NCBI GenBank assembly: GCA_024959975.1
Contig: JANXFM010000086.1
Coordinates: 1 to 26,108 of the forward strand
Source of the DNA: Flavobacteriales bacterium
Lineage (GTDB): Bacteria > Bacteroidota > Bacteroidia > Flavobacteriales > UBA7430
Direction: 5' to 3'
Length of the DNA stretch: 26,108 nt
Shown here: positions 15,830-23,741 of the stretch, piece by piece
Layout: every line of letters starts with the position of its first letter
Position numbering within the stretch: the stretch's first letter is position 1
Program-made: the position numbers and the translations under genes
The notes under the pieces: model-generated
Told to the model about the DNA's origin: nothing
Seen by the model: the letters and a program-made list of their open reading frames with translations, nothing else
Databases searched by the model: none

Positions 15830-17624
15830 AATAACACTCCTTTTCATTTTCCTTTGCTTTCCACTTGTGATCTTTGCACAAAAAGACAGCGACGCCCAAT
15901 TGGCAAATCAATTCTTTAAAGCCGGGAGTTACGTAGAAGCCAGTCAACTGTACAGCAACCTTTATCATACTTATAAATCTTCTAATTATTACCATAATTT
16001 ACTCGACTGCTATATCGCTATCAACAATATTTCTGAGGCAGAAAGGTTGGTAAAAAAACATAGTAAAAGATATGGTAAAAACACTTCGATTCTCGTCGAC
16101 TATGCTCATGTACACACCCTAAAAAGCGAAGAGAAAAAAGCAAAGAAAAAATTCGACGAGATATTTAAACAACTGGAATTGAATGGGCAATATGTAAGCA
16201 TAACTGCTAACAAACTCACCAAATATGGGTATTTGAAACTCGCCGTTAAAGCCTACGAAATTGGTTTACGTAATCCATCAAAAAGTTCCTATAGATTTCA
16301 GTTAGCACGTGTTTACGGGCAATTGAACAATATAGAAATGATGTACAAAACTTACCTAGAGCTTATCGTTAACAATAAAGCTTATCTACAAAGTGTAAAA
16401 ACAATCTTAAGTAGAACGATTAGTAAGGATCCTGACAACGAAAACAATCAACTGCTAAAAGGAATCCTCATAGAAAAAGTACAACAATCAAGCGATAAAA
16501 ATATCGCCGAATTACTTATTTGGCTATTTATTCAGGAAAAAAACTTTGAAGCTGCTTTTGATCAGGAAAAATCCATGGATCAAAGGTTCGGTCTAAATCA
16601 GAAAAAAGTGTTTGAGTTAGCTTCAATATGTAGAAAAAATAAGGCTTTTGATGTCGCTCTTCGCTGCTATGATTACATCATAGAATTGGGTCCCTCTTCC
16701 AACTACTACCTAGACGCACAATTAGCCTTGATAACCGTTAACAAAGAATTGTTAGAGTCTTCATCAGAATCTACACAAGAAAACTGGTTCAATCTGGAAG
16801 CTGATTATATTGAAAGTTTAAACAATCTCGGAAAAACAAATTACACGATACTTCTTATTCGAGATCTGGCACAAATTCAGGCTTTTAGACTACACAATAT
16901 CGATAAAGCCTCAAAGACGATACAAGAAGCTTTAACAATAACTACGGCCAGCCCAGAAAACATTGCAGCCTGTAAACTTATTTATGCAGACATACTACTT
17001 TTGCAAAACGAAATTTGGGATGCCATCCTAACGTATTCTCAGGTAGATAAAGCCTACAAGCACGATGTTCTGGGGCACGAAGCAAAATTTAGGAGGGCAA
17101 AAATATCTTATTATCAGGGCGATTTCGACTGGGCACAAGCACAATTGGATGTTCTTAAAAAATCAACTTCAAAATTAATTGCCAATAATGCCATGGAGCT
17201 GTCTCTATTGATTCAGGACAATTTGAATTTAGATACCACCACGGCAACCATGGAAATTTTTTCACGTGCCGATCTGTTAATCTATCAAAACAAACTCAAC
17301 GAGGCGTACAAAACACTAGACACCATCATTATAGACTACCAGGGTCATAGCTTGGTAGACGAGGCTTTATTCCGACAATACGACATAAAAATGAAACAAG
17401 GAAAAATGAAAGATGCCAGCGAACTACTCGATCAGATTATTAGCTTCTTTTCTTTCGATATTTTGGCTGATGATGCTAAATTTGCACAAGCTCAGTTGCA
17501 AGAAAATTATTTCAAAAATACCGATAAAGCATCCGAACTTTACCAAGACATCATAAGCAACCATCAAGATAGTTTTTACCTGTCAGAATCCAGAAAACGC
17601 TATCGAACATTAAGAGGAGAATAA
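15807..17624 (+). CDS. Secreted tetratricopeptide-repeat protein
   Basis: This 605-residue protein has a cleavable signal peptide (KNKITLLFIFLCFPLVIFA, cleavage near residue 24) and helical repeats of about 34 residues across nearly the whole mature chain. Examples are QLANQFFKAGSYVEASQLYS near 30, KYGYLKLAVKAYEIGL, ALRCYDYIIELGPSS, AKFRRAKISYYQGDFDWAQA, and LIYQNKLNEAYKTLDTIIID near 490. Such TPR arrays act as protein-protein scaffolds; here the place would be the periplasm or outer membrane. No enzymatic domain is visible. The ATG at 15807 is inside the lipoprotein gene, and the DUF4286 gene follows 2 bases after the stop. Function is unknown. A role with the lipoprotein is inference from overlap only. 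Confidence 0.85.
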   Translation: MQNQLKNKITLLFIFLCFPLVIFAQKDSDAQLANQFFKAGSYVEASQLYSNLYHTYKSSNYYHNLLDCYIAINNISEAERLVKKHSKRYGKNTSILVDYAHVHTLKSEEKKAKKKFDEIFKQLELNGQYVSITANKLTKYGYLKLAVKAYEIGLRNPSKSSYRFQLARVYGQLNNIEMMYKTYLELIVNNKAYLQSVKTILSRTISKDPDNENNQLLKGILIEKVQQSSDKNIAELLIWLFIQEKNFEAAFDQEKSMDQRFGLNQKKVFELASICRKNKAFDVALRCYDYIIELGPSSNYYLDAQLALITVNKELLESSSESTQENWFNLEADYIESLNNLGKTNYTILLIRDLAQIQAFRLHNIDKASKTIQEALTITTASPENIAACKLIYADILLLQNEIWDAILTYSQVDKAYKHDVLGHEAKFRRAKISYYQGDFDWAQAQLDVLKKSTSKLIANNAMELSLLIQDNLNLDTTTATMEIFSRADLLIYQNKLNEAYKTLDTIIIDYQGHSLVDEALFRQYDIKMKQGKMKDASELLDQIISFFSFDILADDAKFAQAQLQENYFKNTDKASELYQDIISNHQDSFYLSESRKRYRTLRGE

Positions 17625-17626
17625 AC

Positions 17627-17938
17627 ATGATTATCTACAACGTTACAGTTAACATCGAAGAATCGATTCAGAAAGAATGGCTCACATGGATGCAAGAAAC
17701 ACATATTCCCGAGGTAATGAATACCGGAATGTTTATCTCGGCAAAAATGACCAGAGTATTGGTAGAAGAACAAATGGGGGGCATTACGTATTCCACTCAA
17801 TATTCATGCGAAAGCAAAGCTAAGCTCGATGAATATCAAGTAAAATTTGCCCCACAACTACAACAAGAATACACAAAAAAATACCAGGGTAAGTTCGTCG
17901 CTTTCCGTACCTTACTTGAAGTTATAAGTGAATTCTAG
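17627..17938 (+). CDS. DUF4286 family protein
   Basis: This is a small cytoplasmic protein of 103 residues with no signal peptide or membrane segment. MIIYNVTVNIEESIQKEWL, then WMQETHIPEVMNTGMF and the C-terminal KYQGKFVAFRTLLEVI match the DUF4286 pattern, which looks like a ferredoxin-like alpha/beta fold. DUF4286 genes are commonly next to rsmA in Bacteroidota. The ATG lies 2 bases after the TPR gene stop, and the rsmA ATG lies 1 base after its own stop, so it is fully embedded in the operon. The molecular role is unknown; a link to ribosome maturation would be guilt by association only. Confidence 0.85.
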   Translation: MIIYNVTVNIEESIQKEWLTWMQETHIPEVMNTGMFISAKMTRVLVEEQMGGITYSTQYSCESKAKLDEYQVKFAPQLQQEYTKKYQGKFVAFRTLLEVISEF

Positions 17939-17939
17939 A

Positions 17940-18713
17940 ATGAAAAAAGTACGCGCAAAAAAACACCTAGGTCAACACTTTTTAAAAGACCTTTCTATTG
18001 CCAGAGCCATTGCCGATGGTTTAAGTGGCGAGGGGTATAAAGACGTCATTGAAGTCGGCCCGGGAATGGGCGTGTTAACACAATACCTTTTACCTAAAGA
18101 CTTTACAACGCATGTCATTGAACTCGATCGCGAATCGGTGGTTTACCTACAAGCTGAATACCCACAGCTAAGCCAGAGGATCTACTCTACCGACTTCCTA
18201 CAACTCGATCTAAAAAAAATAACGGAAGACGATTTCGCTCTTATTGGGAATTTCCCTTACAATATATCCTCGCAAATTCTATTTAAGGCGCTAGACTATA
18301 AAGACCAAATACCCGAAGTGGTTGGAATGTTCCAAAAAGAAGTTGCCGAGCGTGTTGCCAGTGGCCCCGGAAACAAGAAGTATGGAATCATCTCTGTTTT
18401 ACTGCAAGCGTACTACGATATCGAATACCTTTTTACGGTAAATGAAGACGTTTTTGATCCACCACCAAGGGTGAAATCTGGTGTAATCCGATTACGAAGA
18501 AACAATAAAAAGAAACTTGATTGTGACGAAAAATTCTTCAAACAAGTGGTAAAACAATCTTTTAGTCAACGAAGAAAAACACTTCGAAACTCACTAAAAC
18601 CGCTCATTGGAAAAAGCGGTTTCGACGACCCACTTCTTACGCTAAGAGCCGAAAGATTATCAGTTGAAGATTTTGTGTACCTTACAAACCAGCTTGAAAT
18701 GTTACAGCCATGA
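17940..18713 (+). CDS. rsmA: 16S rRNA (adenine1518/1519-N6)-dimethyltransferase RsmA (KsgA)
   Basis: RsmA dimethylates two adjacent adenines in the 3'-terminal hairpin of 16S rRNA late in small-subunit assembly. The 257-residue protein starts MKKVRAKKHLGQHFLKD. It has the SAM motif I VIEVGPGMG (36-44), an acidic ribose contact in VIELDRE (59-65), and the catalytic NFPYNISSQ (104-112, N6-methyltransferase NxPY type). The C-terminal substrate domain begins at FDPPPRVKSGVIRL, with FSQRRKTLRNSLK later. I prefer the ATG at 17940 over the GTG at 17928. Its stop overlaps mgtE by 4 bases (ATGA), so the two are translationally linked. It is complete and normal. Confidence 0.97.
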   Translation: MKKVRAKKHLGQHFLKDLSIARAIADGLSGEGYKDVIEVGPGMGVLTQYLLPKDFTTHVIELDRESVVYLQAEYPQLSQRIYSTDFLQLDLKKITEDDFALIGNFPYNISSQILFKALDYKDQIPEVVGMFQKEVAERVASGPGNKKYGIISVLLQAYYDIEYLFTVNEDVFDPPPRVKSGVIRLRRNNKKKLDCDEKFFKQVVKQSFSQRRKTLRNSLKPLIGKSGFDDPLLTLRAERLSVEDFVYLTNQLEMLQP

Positions 18714-20059
18714 AGTTTGATTTAACAAAAGAATTTCTCCGTGAAATTACCGAAAAGCTCGATCGCCAGGAATTTAAACTGGTAAAGGCCGAACTTTCAG
18801 AATTACACAATGTAGATATCGCGGAACTTATCGAAGAGCTCGATGACCACTATGGGAAAATCTTGTTTGAACTTTTTGAAGATGAAGACTCCGCAGAAAT
18901 CCTTATTGAACTTGATGAAGATAGCCGTGAAACGGTTTTAGAAAACCTATCTTCTCAGGAAATTGCCGAGGAACTTATCGAAAACCTCGATTCAGATGAT
19001 GCCGCTGACATTATTGCAGACTTATCTTCAGAGAAAAAAGTAGAGGTCTTATCTCACATAGAAGATATTGACCACGCCAGCGATATTGTTGACCTTCTAT
19101 CTTACCCGGAAAATACGGCGGGTGGTCTAATGGCTAAGGAATTTATCAGGGTAAACGAAAAATGGTCCGTACTACGTTGTGTACGTGAAATGCGTAAACA
19201 AGCCGAGGAAGTTGACAAAGTCTATACCATTTACGTGGTAGACGATAAAGATATCTTGTTGGGTACCTTGTCTCTGAAAAAACTACTTCTTACGCCGGAA
19301 AAAACATACATCAAGAATATTTACAATGAAAAAGTAATTTCTGTAAAGGCCAATTTCGACGATGAAGAAGTGGCTAATATTATGGACAAATACGATCTTA
19401 TTGTTCTGCCTGTAGTAGATGATCTAAACCGATTAATTGGTAGAATTACCATTGATGATGTGGTTGATGTGATGAAAGAAGAAGCCCTGGAAGATTACAA
19501 CAAAGCTTCCGGTATTTCCGAGCAAATCGACTCCTCAGACAACATCGCAACACTTACCAGAGCGCGCTTGCCTTGGCTACTTATCGGTTTGATGGGTGGG
19601 ATTATGGGCGCTCAGGTCATTGGAATATTCGACATAGAAAACCATATTGAATTAGCCTTCTTTACTCCACTAATTGCCGCTATGGGGGGTAATGTTGGCG
19701 TACAGTCTGCCGCCATCATTGTGCAAGGTTTGGCAGGTAATAGTCTGGGGATGGACACCCTGGGTCAACGCCTGTTTAAAGAATTAGGCGTAGCCTTATT
19801 AAACGGGATTATATGTTCCGGGCTTATCATGGTGATAACCTTCTTATTAGGATACCCTAGCGCCATCTCATTTACGGTAAGCCTTTCCCTGATGACCGTA
19901 ATTATTTTTGCCGCCCTCTTTGGTACTTTTGTCCCACTCGCTTTAGATAAATATAAAATTGACCCTGCGCTAGCTACAGGCCCTTTTATCACAACCGTAA
20001 ACGACGTTCTCGGTTTATTTATCTACTTTATGATCGGAAAACTATTTTTAGACTTATAA
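18710..20059 (+). CDS. mgtE: Magnesium transporter MgtE
   Basis: MgtE is a homodimeric inner-membrane Mg2+ channel gated by cytosolic Mg2+. The 449-residue protein has the three expected parts. First is an acidic helical MgtE_N domain (about 10-130, with repeated ELIEELD-like blocks). Next is a CBS pair (about 135-255) beginning at YPENTAGGLMAKEFI and including VVDDLNRLIGRITIDDVVDVM. Last are five membrane helices (about 285-449) with AAMGGNVGVQSAAIIVQGLA and ATGPFITTVNDVLGLFIYF, the conserved pore region. The start ATG overlaps the rsmA stop. It is the last gene of the tightly packed run; the next gene is 68 bases on. Confidence 0.96.
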   Translation: MKFDLTKEFLREITEKLDRQEFKLVKAELSELHNVDIAELIEELDDHYGKILFELFEDEDSAEILIELDEDSRETVLENLSSQEIAEELIENLDSDDAADIIADLSSEKKVEVLSHIEDIDHASDIVDLLSYPENTAGGLMAKEFIRVNEKWSVLRCVREMRKQAEEVDKVYTIYVVDDKDILLGTLSLKKLLLTPEKTYIKNIYNEKVISVKANFDDEEVANIMDKYDLIVLPVVDDLNRLIGRITIDDVVDVMKEEALEDYNKASGISEQIDSSDNIATLTRARLPWLLIGLMGGIMGAQVIGIFDIENHIELAFFTPLIAAMGGNVGVQSAAIIVQGLAGNSLGMDTLGQRLFKELGVALLNGIICSGLIMVITFLLGYPSAISFTVSLSLMTVIIFAALFGTFVPLALDKYKIDPALATGPFITTVNDVLGLFIYFMIGKLFLDL

Positions 20060-20127
20060 AATAACTTTCAAAAAGGTTAGTACTAAAAGTTAACCAAAAC
20101 GCTCTGATTATTAAAAATAATAAGAAA

Positions 20128-21069
20128 ATGAAGGTACTTTTTATTGATAACGTGCACCCAATCTTAGAAGAGCGACTTCTAAATATGGGTTTCAAATGCG
20201 AACACGATTACACATCTAATCGCGAAACAATTCTCGATAAACTCCCAAACTACGAGGGTCTGGTAATTCGTTCCAGAATTACAGTGGACAAGGAGTTTTT
20301 AGGCGCCACCAACAAATTAAAGTTCATTGCACGTTCGGGTGCAGGTGTAGAAAATATCGATTGCAAAGAGGCTAAAAAAAGAAACATTCACCTTATATCT
20401 GCCCCGGAAGGAAATCGACAGGCAGTAGGCGAACACACGCTGGGAATGATCTTATCTCTTTTCAATAAGCTCTCTTTAGGCGATAAAGAAATACGCTTTG
20501 GGAAATGGAGTAGAGAAGCAAATAGAGGAATCGAACTTTCAGGTAAAACAATTGGGATTATTGGCTACGGAAATATGGGGAAAGCATTTGCCAAGTGCCT
20601 TGCCGGTTTCGATTGCGAAGTTTTGGCATACAGCAAAAGTACCACGAATATCTCAGACGATTATGTCCGTGGATCGTCTTTGGAAAACATCCAAAATAAA
20701 GCAGATATTATCAGCTTTCACACACCTTACAATGAAAGTACCCATCACTATCTGAATGAGAACTTCATAGAAAAAATGGGCAGACCCTTCTATGTAATTA
20801 ATACTGCTAGAGGAAAGGTTGTGCATACCGACGCTTTAGTGAAGGGTTTAAAATCTAAAAAAATACTTGGTGCCTGCCTTGACGTTTTAGAATACGAAAA
20901 AACGTGTTTTGAAAATATGTTTGACAACGATATGCCGGACAACTTTCAGTATTTGGTTTCCTCACCAAAAGTACTTTTAAGCCCACATGTTGCTGGTTGG
21001 ACTATAGAGTCTTACAAAAAATTATCTTCTGTGTTAGCAGATAAGATTGAAGCGCTTTATAATTTATAA
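20128..21069 (+). CDS. D-isomer-specific 2-hydroxyacid dehydrogenase (phosphoglycerate dehydrogenase-like)
   Basis: This is an NAD-dependent oxidoreductase of 313 residues. The N-terminal substrate domain has RSRITVD and ARSGAGVENID (68-78). The Rossmann domain has IIGYGNMGKAF (144-154), FHTPYNESTHH (197-207), and catalytic Arg228 in NTARGKVV, Glu257 in LDVLEYE and His287 in LSPHVAGW. It lacks the C-terminal ACT domain of full-length SerA, and serC is not adjacent. Therefore 3-phosphoglycerate, glyoxylate/hydroxypyruvate or another 2-ketoacid are all possible substrates. The ATG is 68 bases past mgtE with no clear terminator between them, so co-transcription is possible. Confidence 0.88.
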   Translation: MKVLFIDNVHPILEERLLNMGFKCEHDYTSNRETILDKLPNYEGLVIRSRITVDKEFLGATNKLKFIARSGAGVENIDCKEAKKRNIHLISAPEGNRQAVGEHTLGMILSLFNKLSLGDKEIRFGKWSREANRGIELSGKTIGIIGYGNMGKAFAKCLAGFDCEVLAYSKSTTNISDDYVRGSSLENIQNKADIISFHTPYNESTHHYLNENFIEKMGRPFYVINTARGKVVHTDALVKGLKSKKILGACLDVLEYEKTCFENMFDNDMPDNFQYLVSSPKVLLSPHVAGWTIESYKKLSSVLADKIEALYNL

Positions 21070-21078
21070 GCAATGATA

Positions 21079-21120
21079 CATCCCGAGTTCACCTAAATAA
21101 ATTCAGACAAACTCAGAATG
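21079..21120. repeat. Imperfect hairpin repeat (CATTCTGAG type) between convergent genes
   Basis: The arms CATCCCGAGTT (21079-21089) and AACTCAGAATG (21110-21120) form an 11-bp stem. Read as minus-strand RNA, both mismatches become G-U wobbles, so the stem is unbroken. The 20-base interval itself can form a small inner stem (CTGAA/TTTAG). It lies 20 bases past the hppD stop on the minus strand and 9 bases past the dehydrogenase stop on the plus strand. It may be a degenerate member of the dispersed GTCATTCTGAG repeats I remember from many Bacteroidota genomes, or a 3'-end stabiliser. No T-tract follows, so it is not a classic terminator. Confidence 0.55.
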
Positions 21121-21140
21121 ACAACTCTTTACATCACTAA

Positions 21141-22280
21141 TTAAAGTGTTCCTCTTCGAGCTTGCTCAGCTTCAATAGATTCAAACAAAGCTTTAAAATT
21201 TCCCTTACCGAAAGACTGCGCGCCCTTTCTCTGAATAATCTCGAAGAACATCGTTGGTCGATCTACAACCGGTTTTGTAAAGATTTGTAGTAAATAACCT
21301 TCATCATCGCGGTCTACCAAAATCCCTAATTCCTTTAATTTTAAAAGGTTTTCATCAATTTCACCACAACGATCTAAAACGGTATCGTAATAGTTTCCGG
21401 GAACGTAGAGGAATTCTACACCACGAGCGGTCATCTCGGTAACTGTTTCGATGATATTATCTGTTGCAACAGCAATATGCTGACAACCTGCCCCATTATA
21501 AAAATCGAGATACTCTTCAATTTGAGACCTTTTAGCACCATGTGCAGGTTCATTGATCGGGAATTTTACACGACCATTGCCATTCGTCATCACCTTACTC
21601 ATTAAAGCAGTATACTTCGTAGAAATATCTTTATCATCGAAAGTAATTAAGTTAGCAAAACCCATGGTTTTATTGTAAAAATCTGCCCATACATTCATTT
21701 CATCCCAACTCACATTAGCAACCATATGATCAATGTATTTTAAACCTACAGAAGTAGGGTTAAAAGTAGATGTCTGTTCAACATAGCCCGGTAAAAAAAT
21801 ACCCTTGTAGTTTTTACGCTCCACAAAAACATGAACCGTATCACCATAGGTATGAATCCCCGAACGAACCACCTCACCAAAATCGTCTTTTTCAATGGTA
21901 GGTTGCATATAAGGTTTAGCGCCTCTTTTTGTAGTCTCGTTATAAGATTTTGTTGCGTCATCAACCCAAAGAGCAATTACTTTAACGCCATCTCCGTGAA
22001 GTTTGATGTGATCTGCAATTTCTCCTTCAGGAACCATAGGTGTTGTCAGTACAAGGCGAATTTTGCCTTGTTGAAGAACGTAAGAAGTGCGGTCTTTTAC
22101 CCCTGTTTCTAAACCTGCATAGGCCACCGTTTGGAAACCTAAACAATTTTTATAATAAATAGCCGACTGCTTTGCATTACCCACATACAATTCAATGTAA
22201 TCGGTTCCTAAAAGTGGTAGAAAATCTTCTGCTTCAGGAAATATTTTTTTTATGTTTTGTACTTCTTTAACTATACTCAT
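21141..22280 (-). CDS. hppD: 4-hydroxyphenylpyruvate dioxygenase
   Basis: HppD converts 4-hydroxyphenylpyruvate to homogentisate with Fe(II) and O2, the second step of tyrosine breakdown. The 379-residue protein has two vicinal-oxygen-chelate halves. The Fe ligands are in the C-terminal half: His185 in YIDHMVANV, His268 in CQHIAVATD and Glu347 in MFFEIIQRKG. FGKGNFKALFESIEAEQARRG at the C-terminus (split: FGKGNFKALF then ESIEAEQARRG) is the conserved gating helix. The ATG at 22280 is 32 bases after hmgA on the same strand, and the order hmgA-hppD implies one tyrosine-degradation transcript. The third enzyme, fumarylacetoacetase, is not in the window. Confidence 0.97.
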   Translation of the reverse strand: MSIVKEVQNIKKIFPEAEDFLPLLGTDYIELYVGNAKQSAIYYKNCLGFQTVAYAGLETGVKDRTSYVLQQGKIRLVLTTPMVPEGEIADHIKLHGDGVKVIALWVDDATKSYNETTKRGAKPYMQPTIEKDDFGEVVRSGIHTYGDTVHVFVERKNYKGIFLPGYVEQTSTFNPTSVGLKYIDHMVANVSWDEMNVWADFYNKTMGFANLITFDDKDISTKYTALMSKVMTNGNGRVKFPINEPAHGAKRSQIEEYLDFYNGAGCQHIAVATDNIIETVTEMTARGVEFLYVPGNYYDTVLDRCGEIDENLLKLKELGILVDRDDEGYLLQIFTKPVVDRPTMFFEIIQRKGAQSFGKGNFKALFESIEAEQARRGTL

Positions 22281-22312
22281 CCTTTTAATAATTTTAAGTT
22301 TATCCTATTTTT

Positions 22313-23473
22313 TTAGTGAGACATCCACGATTTATAATAATCCGGATGCTCTATATCTAAGGCTTGTTGGGTAACTTTCAAAGGTTTAAAAGTGTCCACC
22401 ATAACAGCAAGCTCTTGTGTTTCTTTCTGACCAATACTTCGCTCCATAGCTCCGGGATGCGGACCATGAGGTATTCCTGCAGGATGCAAAGTGATGTGTC
22501 CCTGTTCTATATCATTTCTACTCATAAAATCCCCATCTACATAATACAAAACCTCGTCAGAGTCAATATTGCTATGATGATATGGAGCCGGAACGGCTTG
22601 TGGATGATAATCATAAAGTCGTGGACAGAATGAACAGATCACAAAAGTATTCGTTTGAAACGTTTGATGAATTGGAGGTGGCATATGCACCCGACCTGTA
22701 ATGGGTTCAAAGTCGTGAATAGAAAACGCATATGGGAAATTGTAACCATCCCAGCCCGCTACATTAAATGGATGGGTAGCATAGGTAAGCTGATGTAAAA
22801 CATCTTCCTTTTTGATCTTGATCAAGAAGTCGCCTTCCTCATCATAACACTCTAAATTTTGCGGGGTTCTAATATCTCTCTCACAGAAGGGTGAGTGCTC
22901 TAATAATTGTCCAAACTTATTTCTGTATCTGTTTGGCGTGTACACAGGATCGAAAGATTCAACAATAAACAAACGATTGTCTTGCGTGTCAAAATCAATT
23001 TGATAAATAATTCCTCTTGGAATCACTAAATAATCGCCATAAGAAAATTTGATGTTTCCCATCATAGTCCGAAGCGTTCCCGTTCCCTTGTGAATAAAAA
23101 GCACTTCGTCAGCATCAGCATTCTTATAAAAGTAATCACGAAGAGACTTCTTAGGGGCTGCTAAAGAAATATAACAGTCATTATTCACTAAAACAGGAAT
23201 ACGACTCGTTAAATAATCATCTGTAGCTGGAACATCAAATCCTTTTAATAATCTAGATTTTAAAATTTTTCCCTCAGCAATTTTAGGGCTCACATCAATA
23301 GTTTCAGCAGAAGCCTTAACCTGAGTAGGCCTGTTTACGTGATATAATAAAGAAGACATCCCTGAGAAACCTTCTGTCCCGAAGAGTTGTTCGTAATGAT
23401 GACCGCCGTCATCTTTCTTAAAAACGGTGTGACGTTTATGTGGAATACTCCCCAGTCTTGTATAAAACGGCAT
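22313..23473 (-). CDS. hmgA: Homogentisate 1,2-dioxygenase
   Basis: HmgA opens the homogentisate ring to maleylacetoacetate using Fe(II), following HppD. The 386-residue protein starts MPFYTRLGSIPHKRH. It has EVLFIHKGTGTLRTMMG (123-139) in the N-terminal cupin and HPFNVAGWDGYNFPYAF (234-250). The catalytic/metal region is MPPPIHQTF (His269), PYHHSNIDSDEV (His300 and Glu307 as likely ligands) and GIPHGPHPG (His336). Residue assignments are by comparison with the human enzyme and are approximate around His300/Glu307, where spacing differs by one. It is first in the minus-strand operon with hppD and has a good promoter, with an inverted repeat touching its start codon. Confidence 0.96.
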   Translation of the reverse strand: MPFYTRLGSIPHKRHTVFKKDDGGHHYEQLFGTEGFSGMSSLLYHVNRPTQVKASAETIDVSPKIAEGKILKSRLLKGFDVPATDDYLTSRIPVLVNNDCYISLAAPKKSLRDYFYKNADADEVLFIHKGTGTLRTMMGNIKFSYGDYLVIPRGIIYQIDFDTQDNRLFIVESFDPVYTPNRYRNKFGQLLEHSPFCERDIRTPQNLECYDEEGDFLIKIKKEDVLHQLTYATHPFNVAGWDGYNFPYAFSIHDFEPITGRVHMPPPIHQTFQTNTFVICSFCPRLYDYHPQAVPAPYHHSNIDSDEVLYYVDGDFMSRNDIEQGHITLHPAGIPHGPHPGAMERSIGQKETQELAVMVDTFKPLKVTQQALDIEHPDYYKSWMSH

Positions 23474-23492
23474 AATTTAAATTTTAAATTAT
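23472..23492. repeat. 21-bp perfect inverted repeat at the hmgA start codon
   Basis: The arms ATAATTTAAA and TTTAAATTAT flank a single central T. The left arm shares two bases with the hmgA initiation codon (23471-23473). It lies in the transcribed leader if the promoter at 23542-23570 is used. It may be an operator, or an AU-rich hairpin near the ribosome entry site. AT-rich composition makes a chance origin possible. Confidence 0.45.
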
Positions 23493-23541
23493 CCAAAAAA
23501 GGGGGGCTAAATATTGAAGGGGAGTTAAATACTATTAGCTA

Positions 23542-23570
23542 CAAAGATAAACCATTTCTATTAAAACGAA
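23542..23570 (-). promoter_or_regulatory. Bacteroidota-type promoter of hmgA-hppD
   Basis: On the minus strand a perfect -7 element TATCTTTG (23542-23549) is preceded, 17 bases away, by TTCG (23567-23570), a weak version of the -33 TTTG. Transcription would start near 23535, giving a leader of about 60 bases before the ATG at 23473. The leader contains a C-run followed by a T-run and the inverted repeat. Confidence 0.55.
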
Positions 23571-23680
23571 TTATGATATTTGTCCGTTCACCTTACTAAT
23601 AATATTCATGCAATCATGCACTTTAAAAACTTTTAATCTCAAGTACACATTATAGGCTTCCAATATTCATTATCATGCAG

Positions 23681-23710
23681 TTTTACAACATCTCAAATAT
23701 TGTATATTTG
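23681..23710 (+). promoter_or_regulatory. Bacteroidota-type promoter of the threonine dehydrogenase gene
   Basis: A perfect -7 element TATATTTG (23703-23710) lies 18 bases after TTTT (23681-23684), a weak -33. Transcription would begin near 23716, about 25 bases before the ATG at 23742. Between this promoter and the divergent hmgA promoter, about 110 bases (23571-23680) hold nothing else I can identify. Confidence 0.6.
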
Positions 23711-23741
23711 TGAATTCAAAAATAGTAATAGAATTAGATAG

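Noticed and set aside
21831..22112. 93-codon plus-strand open frame
   Set aside because: It is antisense to hppD, which is intact with all Fe ligands.
23387..23599. 70-codon plus-strand frame spanning the hmgA start and leader
   Set aside because: Half lies antisense in hmgA and the rest covers its promoter; no signal of coding.
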